A DNA stretch of 64,000 bases, from NCBI GenBank assembly GCA_954871525.1, contig OX940870.1, positions 15,779,501-15,843,500 of the forward strand, read 5' to 3'. Of this stretch, positions 12,270 through 23,657 are shown piece by piece. Under the pieces are notes generated by a model. That model was not told the origin of the DNA. It was given only the letters and a program-made list of their open reading frames with translations, and did not search any database. Origin of the DNA: Parietaria judaica. Lineage: Eukaryota > Streptophyta > Magnoliopsida > Rosales > Urticaceae. The translations under genes and the position numbers were made by a program. How positions within the stretch are numbered: the stretch's first letter is position 1; every line of letters starts with the position of its first letter.

Positions 12270-13240
12270 AAACCGTTGAGCAAAGTATAAACACGGAGGT
12301 TAGCATGACGGGTCCTCATATAAGTCATTGTGCAAACAAACACTAGCTAGTTCGTTGTGCAAATTTAGAGATTGCTCGACGGTACTCTTAAACCGGTTTG
12401 CAAATATGACATTGTTGGAAATTTGCACGATGGTTTTCGTAAATTTATCGTCGTGCAAATTTGTTTCATGGCGATTTTAGAGGAATTACCATGCAATTTT
12501 TATTTATTTATTTTAGCTTTGGAATTTCGACTATTTCATTTCTTTTTCTTTTCATATTTTCTGAAAATTCTCATTACTTTCATAGCTATCCTTCTTTGCT
12601 CCACTTCTTATCCCTCATCTCTTGTTCTTATTTTCTTTTCTTCAGCATTTTTCTTCTCCGGATTGTGTTGACGGAAAATGACTTTACCATATCGGATATG
12701 AAGTGGAAACGGTGTACGCATGGGTTTTTTTTTTTTTTTTTTTGGTGGCCAAATTCCAATGGGTAAGGTACTCAAACACACGAGTTTTCGGTCTTAGGCT
12801 CAAATTTTATAACTTTGTGATGATATTCTACTTCTTCATGTAGATATTCATTAAGTTATTTGTATAGTCATATATATATATATTCATGTGGATTAACTGA
12901 TATTGTGTATATCATGTTCAAATATCCTATATAAGTTGTTTAGAATTTTCTTTTGAAAATATTAATTCAGATTTGATCTTAATTTTTTCTTCTTCTTGAA
13001 AATGGGTTTTCACATAGACGCATATGTAATTTCAAATTTTAAAATTTTTCAAGCAGCAATATAAATTATAAAAAAAATTAAAGAAAAAATTAGAAATCGC
13101 GCAACAAGTAAAATATACTTCGCCGCGTGAAAGTCATTTTTCACACAAATTTGAACAACGGTTTTAAACATGGTAGAGCAAGCTTCCACTACAATGGTTT
13201 ACATTGACATGCAAATTTACATGACGGTTTTCAGTTTCAG
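12270..13240. mobile_element. Decayed CACTA-like element (tentative)
   Basis: Several copies of a phrase built on CGACGGTTTT / AAACCG, next to GCAAATTTG-type words, occur at 12290-12480 and again at 13140-13235. A CACTACAA word sits at 13187. Clustered CGACGGTTTT-type subterminal repeats and CACTACAA termini are typical of plant CACTA elements. I could not define both ends or a 3-bp target duplication, and there is no transposase frame. A poly-T run lies at 12725-12742. Confidence 0.35.
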
Positions 13241-15253
13241 TTTTTTTTTTTTTTTTTAAATATAATTTCTACATCCCTGAGAATTTGCAAATGTTTTCTT
13301 AATCTGATTTTAAATATCGTTGCAAGTCTACCATATACGTCATTTTCTCTTGATAGAATATGAGCCCATGGGCTTTCCGAATAAGTGTCCAAAATGTATA
13401 TAAATATAATCATAAATACATGATATACAGCAGTAGAAAGTTTGATTAGTACGACAAACTCACATCCAGAGATGGTACATTTATTAGTTTTTAGTTATAA
13501 ATAATTGAGAGACACAACATTAATATCTCATAATAACGCAACCCATTATTTCTCCAGTTCTATTTAAATAATATGTTAAAGGGATTAATGAATAGTTTCC
13601 ATTCACGTTTATAAATATCTATTGATAATTTTGAAGAGTTGGAAAGCTAAAATTTAATGTCAATTAATGTTGATATCGACAATAATTCAAAGTTCTCATA
13701 AGTCATCACCAAACTAGTTAAGAAAACCTTGCTTATCATTATTCAATTTTCCAAAAAACGTTAATGTGGAGTCATTACCAAACTAAATTCTGTGTCTATT
13801 AGAAGAACACGAACATGTCTATATTAATTTATACCCTAAACATCTTATAACAATAGTATGTAATTAATTAACGCTTTATTTGTGATATAACCTAGTAAAT
13901 ATGAGATCCTAGAATCCGGAGTCTCCATTGAAAATACTTATTCTAGGAAAAACCAGAAGTCTTATTCCAATTCTTTGAGAATCGGTATTCTTATTCCGGT
14001 TTGAAAAAACTTATATTTTTTATTTTAACTATCAACCAATTTTTAAAAGTACATAACAAAAATGTCGAAATTGACTTAATTATCAAATTAGGGCCGGTCA
14101 AACGCATGAGCAAGTTGAGTTGTCGCTCAATGCCTCGTTTTAAATTAAAGACATTTTTAAAGTAGTCTTTTGACATGCATGTATATATAAATATCGTCAA
14201 GTGTTTATAATAGTCTTTCAATTTCTTTTACTTGATTAACTTTTTTTAAAATATATTTTTTCTCTCTTTTAATATTTTTATTTTGTAAAATAAGATATTC
14301 ATTGTTTTGTCCAATGCTCCGGAAAAAAAGAAAAAAAAAAGGCTGGCCTTTGTTTTCAATCTTGAACAAAAATTAAGATTTATGCGATTCTGGATATAAT
14401 CAGAATTCTAATACTCCGCCGAGATTGGATAATTCGGAACCGAAGTTTGGGTTGTTCATAGTTCATACTAATCGGACCCATTATGGGTCCCTGCCGTCCC
14501 TCTTGTGGTTATTTGTTTTCCCGTTCTTCGGTTCGCCTCCTCTTCTCGGAATGTAGATGTGGTTTTTCGTTTTCTCCATCTCGGACTCTTAGTTATTTGT
14601 CTCGTCGAAAATTGATTTTTATATTGTTTCTTGCTCTCATCAGAACATGAAACCCATCTTTGTTCTCTATCTTTCCTACCCTCAGAATAGCCAAATTTGT
14701 CAGATTCTGTTTTGCGCGACTGGACCAAACTTCCATTAAATTTGTCGTATTACTATTTTTCGTGTAATGGTGACAATATAAGTGTATAAATTTCTATTCC
14801 TATTCATTATGAAATTCTTCTCTCTTATTATTTGCTGGTTATCGGTGTAAGTGATAGTTGATTGTTTTAATGAAAAATGTGATTTTCTAATGTAATATCC
14901 TTGTGATTTTAATTATTCGTTCTTGTCCCTTATATGTTGAGTGGCTGGCTTTGCCATTGCTCCGAAGAATTAATAATCGTTCTCGTAAGACTTTGCTATC
15001 ACTATTCTGCTAATTTCTTCGCGAATATAACGTCGTTTGCCTTATTTCCAGACTGACCTTCTGTAACAGTCAGACTATTCTTCATAATTATTTATTATGC
15101 TCAAGTAAAGTTATACAGCTGCTTCATACAAGTATAAATATTGGCATTCTTCTTTTTTTAGTATCAACTATTCATATAGGTTGAAACATGAATTTCGTTC
15201 ATTGAATATTTAATTATTCATGATTTTGATTTTTCTATTCATGGAAAGTATAT
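13241..15253. other. Intergenic region, no gene seen
   Basis: AT-rich DNA. The segment 14470-14740 is less AT-biased and has a short open frame on the minus strand (86 codons, very basic and polar), but no domain, intron signals or conservation can be argued. Confidence 0.45.
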
Positions 15254-15895
15254 TGACATCCTTGATGTCATGACAGCTTATAGATATTTCAGGAAAGTAA
15301 TCAAGTCGCCTCAATCAAGGAATGATTGAGCCATTCTCTCCCTGCATTAATTGGGGTATTATGTGCTGGATTAATAGAAGAATATTGCACGTGATTTCTA
15401 TGATTGGAGAGTATCAAGGAGCTGATTATTGTAATCAAGACATGAAGATATGATTGGAAAAGCTCCTATAAGTCCCGGCTAATGAGGTCCATTTTCGTTA
15501 GCGCTTAGAGAGAAATTATCAAAAAACTTCGAGAGAAGTCGATCAACATTTTCATGAGTGAAGTGAAGAAGGACGGGGCGTTCGTTGCTGATTGTTGCAA
15601 GGGGATCTTGCAAGTTCATCAAGAGTTTACTTCGGATGTCTAAGTTGTTGTCGTGACAACAAGGGGGAGTTTCCTGTTTAAGCTTTGAATCCTGTTTGTA
15701 TTACTGATTGTAATCTTATCTTTAATATCTTGGTTGATTAATCTGAGTGAGTGCCCCGCAAAAGTAGTAACATGAAGTCCAAACTGCGTTACAAAAAAGT
15801 ATTGGTATTCCTTTACTTTTCCGCACTCACTTAATTCTTATCATTCATGTTCATAGAGTCATATTACAAGTGCAACGCAAAAATACATCTTAACA
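15254..15895 (+). repeat. Probable LTR (solo or fragment), Copia-like
   Basis: A moderately GC-rich block contains a promoter-like CTCCTATAAGTCCCGG (near 15464-15479). It is followed by a pattern common at the 3' part of plant Copia LTRs: TGATTGTAATCTTATC, then GAGTGAGTGCCCCGC, then TTTACTTTTCCGCAC. Proposed limits are TGACATCC at 15254 and TTAACA at 15895. The flanking pentamers (TATAT and ATATA) do not form a clean duplication, so the ends are uncertain. No internal coding region adjoins it. Confidence 0.5.
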
Positions 15896-16653
15896 ATATA
15901 TATTATAGTCCTTCATAAAATATCACATAGTAAATAATATCAAATTTTACGTACCTCTCCACTTATAGTTAATGTACAAAGCTCTTTTTTCGGTTTAATT
16001 TGTCTTGTACTTTTTATGTTAAGTGTTTAACGTGCAACAATTTGACTTTTGGCTACTGACTGAATTAAAACATGACAGGAAATCTACAGATAGTTAGATA
16101 AATATATGTCGTCTAGCATATCGTACCGATATGTATATGTCTTTTCATTTCAGGTGAACCTTTTTCGACATAAATGATATAAATAACTTGATCTCATATG
16201 AATGATATATTATTAAAAAATTTAATTAGCAAAAATAAAAATAAATTGTAACATTGGTTTAAACTTTGAATGTGATGTACCACTTTTGGAAAGTCACAAC
16301 TACTGACATATTGCCTTTAATTGCACGTTTAATATTTGATATTTTACCCGCTCGGTCTTATTAGCCAGCTCTCCTATATATAGTAATGGTAGGAGACACA
16401 TGGTAAGTTCTGCGATATATAAAGAGTAAACATGATATGATGAGCCATATTTTGCAATAGAAAAATATATATCACTATTCCACTTTTAGATGAACTCGTA
16501 AACATACAGTTCGTACTGGGTATATATATTAGATATAATGATTTAAATATATACGTGAACGTGGTGTTTGCATTCGAGAAAAATGACGATAATTCTTTAT
16601 AACTTGCGACAGATTTGTCCTTGAATGGAAGTGTTCAAATCAAACTACTATTT

Positions 16654-16657
<4 letters not shown>

Positions 16658-16690
<33 letters not shown>
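16658..16690. repeat. (AT)n microsatellite
   Basis: A long TA run. A second lies at about 16830-16860. The surrounding 15.9-16.9 kb is AT-rich DNA without a visible gene. Confidence 0.9.
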
Positions 16691-16692
<2 letters not shown>

Positions 16693-16823
16693 TATAAATT
16701 ATTAGAGACAGATTTTCTTATACCCTGCCTTAATATTTAATAGTATACACAGAACAGAAGTGAATATCTGCACCTACCCGATCGATAGATATGCACTTTC
16801 AATTTTGTAACCCAAAACTCTCA

Positions 16824-16864
<41 letters not shown>

Positions 16865-16935
16865 TTACTGTGGAAGAGTTTCATCTAAATATTAAAGTAA
16901 TGTTTAAATCATAGTTCGTAAATTAACAGTAATAG

Positions 16936-16978
16936 ACGAGGAATGTAACCCGCGCGTTGCAGTGGATTGCGGGTTTTT
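16936..16978 (-). mobile_element. Relic of a Helitron 3' end
   Basis: On the minus strand the segment reads a GC-rich near-palindrome (GCAACGCGCGGGTT), a short spacer and CCTCGT. This is the layout of a dicot Helitron 3' end (hairpin, about 10 nt, then CTAG before T), with CTAG altered to CTCG. The element would extend to the right, but I cannot place its 5' end. It resembles the confirmed Helitron 3' end at 34392. Confidence 0.45.
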
Positions 16979-17029
16979 TTCTTAGAAGAGAAATTTGATA
17001 GCTTTATGTTTTTCGTGTGTATAGTTTTT

Positions 17030-17455
17030 AAGCTATTTGATTTTCTTCTATCTTGTTAGTCAATCTTTTTTAGGTTTAACTACATAGTATTTAAATGTAA
17101 TTGAACAAAAAGAGCAGTCTATATAATAGAAATATTCGTACTTAAAGAAACACATTATTTACATCCAATAAAAGATTACTATAATATTGATTTCAAAAAA
17201 GAAGTATTTATTATTTACATCCAGTAAAAGATTTTTACATTATCGATTAAAAAAATATTTCTCATACACATATATATATATATACATACACATGCATTAT
17301 TCTATAAATAAGACTTGGACATACATTTCAAAAGTGCTAAAATTTGTTTGTGACTTTTGCTAGAGCAAAATCAAATTCAGATAAGTGCAATTCTTATAAG
17401 TATCACAAATTAATCAAATTATGTTTGTATGTATACTTAAAAAAAATGAGTTAAA
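17030..17455 (+). repeat. Diverged direct repeat, copy 1
   Basis: This stretch aligns with 17945-18275 in the same orientation. Shared stretches include the ACTACATAGTATTTAAAT-type start, TTATTTACATCC, GACATACATTT, AAATTCAGATAAGT and AATCAAATTATGTTT. The offset is roughly 850-900 bp. It is non-coding and probably part of an old transposon array, possibly belonging with the Helitron relic at 16936. Confidence 0.65.
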
Positions 17456-17676
17456 GCATACTTTCGAAATGGTGGTGTATTTTAGCACGTTTGAGGATAA
17501 AAATAAACGTTAATTAGGAGGAACTTTTCAAAATGTGGAGCATTTATTATAGTGTTTACTAAAAATGTTCTTCTATATACACAAAGACACTTTTCTTTTA
17601 CGCTCTAATGGCGTGAAAACTGGGAACTGTGATTTTAATGGGGTTGAGAAAAAGAGGGAGGGGGAGACCAAAAATT

Positions 17677-17872
17677 GGTACTTTCACCGCTAAAAAATAA
17701 TTGGTATTTATGAAAATATGTGGTACTTTTATCGACAAAAAAATGATTGTTTTATTACTGAAAATGATTTGGTACTTTAACCGTAACGATAATATATTGC
17801 TTGTATTGATGTGAAGAGAGAAAAAGTACTTATGCCGCAAAAAAATTAGAATCTTAAGTACATATGCCATCA
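17677..17872. repeat. Cluster of GTACTTATGCCGC-like phrases
   Basis: Five variants of GGTACTTWNNCCGC occur at 17677, 17722, 17771, 17825 and about 17857, spaced 32-54 bp. Isolated relatives occur at 2909, 27293, 29061 and 29519. Function unknown; they are probably a degenerate repeat. Confidence 0.5.
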
Positions 17873-17944
17873 ATAAATATTGTTTAAGGGCATGACAAGT
17901 AATAAGCAAAGATGATTAATATAGTCTCTACAGTGAAAATGGAC

Positions 17945-18275
17945 CCCAGTTTATTTATATGATTTATTTTGTTCTTTGTAACTCAGTCTCTTTTAAGATT
18001 AATTACATAATATTTATATCTAATTATACAAAAGGAGCTGCCTATGTCATAGAAGTTTAGCTTCTTAAAAAATATTATTTACATCCCATAAAAAATTTCT
18101 GCGTAATCGATGTATGTACATGTATTCATACATGTATTATTCCACTAAGAAGAGTTCGACATACATTTAAAAAGTGTTACTTTTTGTTGCGTTGATTTCC
18201 ACAACTGTAAAATTAAATTCAGATAAGTAAACAATTCTTATAGTATCATAAATTAATCAAATTATGTTTATAAAC
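17945..18275 (+). repeat. Diverged direct repeat, copy 2
   Basis: Second copy of the repeat at 17030-17455, with scattered substitutions and small indels. Two copies in the same orientation suggest a tandem duplication or neighbouring insertions of one family. Confidence 0.65.
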
Positions 18276-18954
18276 AATTTAGAGTGGCAGCATAAGTACA
18301 TACAATAAAAAAATTAAATACATATTAACCATAATTTTTAATATTTAAGTTATTGGAAGCATAAGTACTTAAATTTGACTAATTGAGGCTGCATGAGTTC
18401 AAATTGAAAAAATAACAAAAAAGTACTTAAGGCTGAAAAAACCGAGGACATGTATTTTCATCAACTTTTTGTAATGGACGTTAGTCAAATGTCATGTGGT
18501 ATGAGAGACATTGGATAAAATCGAGGTCTCAGTCAATTTGATATCACGTGAAATGTGGCCAACTTCTTTACAAATGATCATAATTTGAATTTGAGTATTT
18601 TTCACTTTAAACTCGTGTCGCTTTAATTGATCATAATCTGAATATTTATGTAGTCAATATCTTTAACCTTTATTCTATATTGCTTGAATATCGCAGTAAG
18701 CGCATGAGTATGAGAAATTTATGTTTTTAATTTTATTTTTCATGAATAAAACTAATTATAATATAATTTTCAATAAATGTCAAATTTGTTTATACGCAAA
18801 GCATGTATTTGAATATATGTTTGTGAGTCTTTTAAATTTATAAGAATATATAATAGCATTGAATATTTCAATTATAATCTATTCAATTTTTCTTTTTAGT
18901 TAGAAACATGAAAGAGTATCCAAGTAAAAGAATATTAACTCTGTTGAATTTTTA

Positions 18955-19150
18955 TTAGAAATATTAATGAAGGGACATGTACATATCATCACCATATAAT
19001 TATTCTTTAGTTTATTATTATTATTTTTTATTATTTGAGAATTTATTATAATTTGAATTTTTATAATTAGAAATATTAATGAAGGGACATGTATGTATCA
19101 TCACCATGTATTCTTTAGTTTATTATTATTATTTTTTATCATCTATTAAT
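18955..19150 (+). repeat. 112-bp tandem duplication
   Basis: The unit starting TTAGAAATATTAATGAAGGG occurs at 18955 and 19067, an offset of 112 bp. Most of the second copy is preserved, including CATCACCAT and the (TTA)n-like tract. Non-coding. Confidence 0.8.
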
Positions 19151-20844
19151 TTATTAGAATTATTACGTATTATATAAAATTTAATTGTATGGTATTAGTA
19201 TAAATTGTGGTTCTCCTTTTTTGAGAAGGAAAGAAGTATATAAGATAAATTATTTATAATAATATCTATATGGAGAGGTTGATATATATAATTATTTATA
19301 GAGCAGTATATATATAATAATATTTATCTATATCATATATACGGAGAGATTGATAAATCAATATAGTGGGAAATGCAGTATGTATATTAAGGTATATCTA
19401 TATCGTATAGATGTGTATATATTATATGGATGTCATAACAGGCAGGAGAGAAAAACATATATTATGATATATTATATATCGTATATATGTGCATCACATG
19501 CAGAGTTGAGAGAGAGAGTTGAGAGAAGAAACACTTGTAATATTTTCATTGGTTACTGTAGAAACTACGGGCTTTGTAATAGGATAATGTGTTACTACTT
19601 ACTAAACACAAAAATCTTAATATTATATCAATATAATTATATAGTATTATTCTTTTTTATTATAGGACAGACGAAATTTGAATAGGTACTCTACTAGTAG
19701 TGGTGCAATAATTTCTTCAAAGTTGCACCAGCTTGCTACTTTTGGAAAGCAAAAATCTGAGGAAGCGTATCAAAATAATTGAAACATAATATAATTATAA
19801 AAGCAAAAGTAGTTCTTATCGTGGTTAAACCTTGAAAGTCAAGAATCACTGTTAGCAAATATAATTGTGCTATAATATAAAAATATATATTTAATAAGTC
19901 GTTAGAGTTTAATTGAAGTCTCATTGGATAACTTGCCATAACATTCATAATAAGGGAGAAAAAGTAAAAGAAATTATAAGGGTAGTAACTCAAAAACACA
20001 AATATGTATATATTATAAAGTTAAGAGATTCTATATTTATATAATGAAAATCTATATATATAAGAGATTCTAGAAGGTGACAAATATCTCGAGCTTATGG
20101 AAACTTTTTATTGTTGTATTGGAATAGGGTCCAAGATTTGTGTATTGAAAAATTAAATATTTTCAATATAAATTTATATATGCTCTCAATGCACTGTAAT
20201 AACATTGAGTGAAGTACACTGTAAAGTGTAAACACCTTCAAATGTCATTTTCTGCATAATCGATACTATTTCATTTTACTATATTCAAAGGGTTTGACCA
20301 GTCCATCCCTGTGATTTTAATGATCAGAAGATATTGCATCAGAGTAAAAGAAGCTTTGTAAATTTGTGATTTCAGACATGTAATTATGAGTGTTGTCATT
20401 AGAATTATAATTCTGCATGCTCTGAGTCTCAACGTTTCATATCTCAGTACTGCTATTATTATACAACAAAGTACTACCTTACTTAAATTTTTTGCTTCTC
20501 ATGAAGAAAAAAAAAATTACAACATTAAATTGCAGGAAAAGAGACTCACTGTAAATCTCGCGGTTAACGTTAAAAAAATTGGATCTTGTTATTCGGTTTT
20601 CTTAGATTAAAAACCAAAAGATAATTAAGTTTTGGACCTATTACAGATTATACCAAAAGACTTTGCTTAGACTCTGTGTTTCTTTAGACTAATTTTCATT
20701 TATTGTAGAACGCGCATAAAAAATATACATTGCTCCAGTATTACGACCAAATGCGGTCTTATTGAACCTAAGAGCATTTTTTATGAGCATGCACGTTATT
20801 GTTCGAGTTTTAGGGTCTTCCATAATAAAGTCTCCGCCTCCGGT

Positions 20845-20880
<36 letters not shown>

Positions 20881-20907
20881 CATTTTTAATCACATATATG
20901 ATTCAAC

Positions 20908-20948
<41 letters not shown>

Positions 20949-21647
20949 ATCTAACAAATATCAAGCAGTATTCTTTGGAAAGAAGGCACTAGAAGATATT
21001 GAGCATCCCATGTAGTTGTTAATAATTTTCTCCTGGAGTTATATACTGCCATAAATGCAGTTCAAAGGCCTTGGTCACCAAAACCCACATTTTCTATTTA
21101 TGATATTCATATTCATATAAAATATTAATAAATAAAAAATAATGCATGCGAAGGTAGTTACAACTATACATTCCACATTACTAATAGTAATTGCTATATA
21201 TGTATTGCAATGCACACTTGACACTCGCTTCGTTGGACTGATTAAAATTTTAAATGATGGGACTGAACCGAGACGGACCCAGCTAGCTCTTACATGCATG
21301 ACCGATACATGCATGGACATATAATATATATTATACATATAAGTATAACATAGTGTAGTGTATACATTGTTGGTGCCATATGTATTGCCCATGCAAGGGG
21401 AGATAAATCGGTTCCACATGACATTAATGGAAGCGGTACTGAGGGTAAAAGAGAGAGACTACATACACACGTTTTCCAGCAAAGAAGAGTACAATGATAT
21501 CATGTATATGGGGCCTCAGGATATATATTATAAATATCTTATTTTTTATATTTAGGGTTCAGTGAGCTAATTGCAGATCCTGGACCTGTTTTCTTGGATA
21601 CGATACAATGCAATTAGTCCATGAGATATATTGCTTCAAGCCCATAA

Positions 21648-21686
<39 letters not shown>

Positions 21687-23650
21687 GTCTACAATATATA
21701 GCACATTTTAATCGAGACCCGTGGAGAATGTAGATCTTGACTCGTGAAAGCGAGTCAAAGTCCGCATCCGATTTTTTAAAGTGTAAGAGCTGAATTTGAA
21801 AACCCGATAAAAAATAGAATAAAATTAACCGGTTTCGATTCAAAATCATACCATAATCACCGGATTTACCATGAATGAGAAAAATACAACATATTTTATG
21901 TATAAATCAGAGGCGTTCAAGTACAAGCGTTCAACATATATATAGCGTTTTAGTAATCTACCTGAGTTATTGGCTTTTGTAACCAGATTATACCCGGCTC
22001 CGGAATCCGGTTCAATCCAGGAAAGAGCTTGTTTCTCCAATTCTATTATTTAGAACCGGATTTCCGGATTTTAATATTAACTTTAACAATATCCTTAATC
22101 CTTAATTTCTTTATCATGGAAATTTAATCATCACTTGTCGATGTCGTTTCGCATATTCTGTTTTACGGATATATCGCTTGCCGATGGGTATGCCGATGGA
22201 AAACCGTAAAAAAAGGGCATGCCGCATATACCGCACTTTTTTCATGGGCATACTGCATGCCGATGGGTTTTCGATGGATATTTTGTAAAAAAATATTTGA
22301 GTATCTAAGCAAGATATTTTTATAGGTTCAAAACCACATATTTAATAGATACAAGACATAATTATATACAACAAAACACATTTGTAACTTAAATATGTAG
22401 TTGAAATGTATAATATTAAGTCACTTTATTAGTTGAAGTGTATAATATTAAGTCAAATTATTATGTGAAGTGAATATGAATGTTAAGTGTTTAATATTAA
22501 GTGAATATGCATGTTAACAAATTTAATATTAATTGAAGTGTATAATATTAAATTAATATATTAAGTGTATATGTGTGTTAGGTGAAGTTAATATGTTTGT
22601 TAAGTGTATAATATCAAGTTAAATTCTTAGGTGAAGTGTATATGTATGTTAGTTGAATATCAAAAAGTCTCACATTGATAGATGACAAGAGTTTGGTGAT
22701 GTTTATATGCTAAATATTTGAGACATGGACTTGAGCCCTTTGGGTCATAGGATTTTGTGGATGGGAGATGACTCACACAAATATTCAACCACCACTCGCG
22801 CGCCGCCGCCCGGCCGTACGTGACGAGACAAGGTGGGTGGGTGGGGTGCTCTTGTGCAAGTATAACTATTTTTGCCAAAAGTTTAATTGGTATTTTTGTC
22901 GAAATTCACTGAAAAAAGGATTTTTAGAAATTATTTTACTCACAAATTTTGCGAAAAATGGTAAAAAAAACTAGCGAAACGAAAAGGTTTTCGTTTCGCA
23001 AATCCTTGAAAAACAAAAATCGGTGACATTTTCATAGAAAACCACAAAATTTAACAAGGCCATGATTAGTTGACATTAATTTTCTATGATAAGCATTAAA
23101 TTTTTGGATAACATTATGAACCGTTATGACATCAATTAATCTTTCATAGAAAATTTCCACAAGTAATCATCTTTGTTAGTTGACATGATTTGAGACCGAA
23201 CCGTTACAAATCTCTATGCACTGTTACTTTCGTTATATGATTCGGGGATTAGAGTTTAATCCTAATAAAATGCTCCACAGCTTTATAAGGATTAAGGACA
23301 ACTTTTCTGGTCCCTAATTTGATGACTGATGACATTTCACATAACCTCTAAATTTATTAGGGACTAGATGTATCACTTTTGAAAATATATGACAACTTTG
23401 TTGAACTAATTTTGGATATTTAAGAGCTTATAACGTAGCTAAGAATTTCAAATCCCAGGCCCATTCAAGTAGCGTTTTGGGGTTAATTCAGAATTTAAAC
23501 ATCATTGAGTAACAAATAAAGTCGAAGAAACAATTTTAGAAGTCTTATTATTGCTTCAATGTCCTTAATTATCAGTGTCAATTCGTTTTACAGAAGAACA
23601 ATTTGTAGAGGTATACAATACAACATAGAGTTACGAGTTTTATTCTCTAT
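19151..23650. other. AT-rich intergenic region, no gene seen
   Basis: It contains microsatellites at about 20846-20879, 20913-20942 and 21650-21682 ((AT)n), and a Helitron-like TCTATATATATAAG at 20051 (single weak end). A patch at 22140-22290 has repeated GCCGATGGG words. A GC-rich patch at 22790-22850 has runs of GGTGGG. Open frames here are mostly microsatellite-derived (strings of Ile-Tyr). Confidence 0.5.
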
Positions 23651-23657
23651 CCTTAAA

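Noticed and set aside
20689..20992. Frames rich in Ile-Tyr on both strands
   Set aside because: They are translations of (AT)n microsatellites.
22666..22760. A possible U6-type Pol III unit: GTCTCACATTG (USE-like), then TTTATATG about 24 bp later, then GAGCCCTTTGGGTCAT resembling the U6 5' stem
   Set aside because: The USE match is imperfect, the U6 core (ACAGAGA box and beyond) is absent, and the same CCCACATYG word begins many plant LTRs. Not supportable as an RNA gene.
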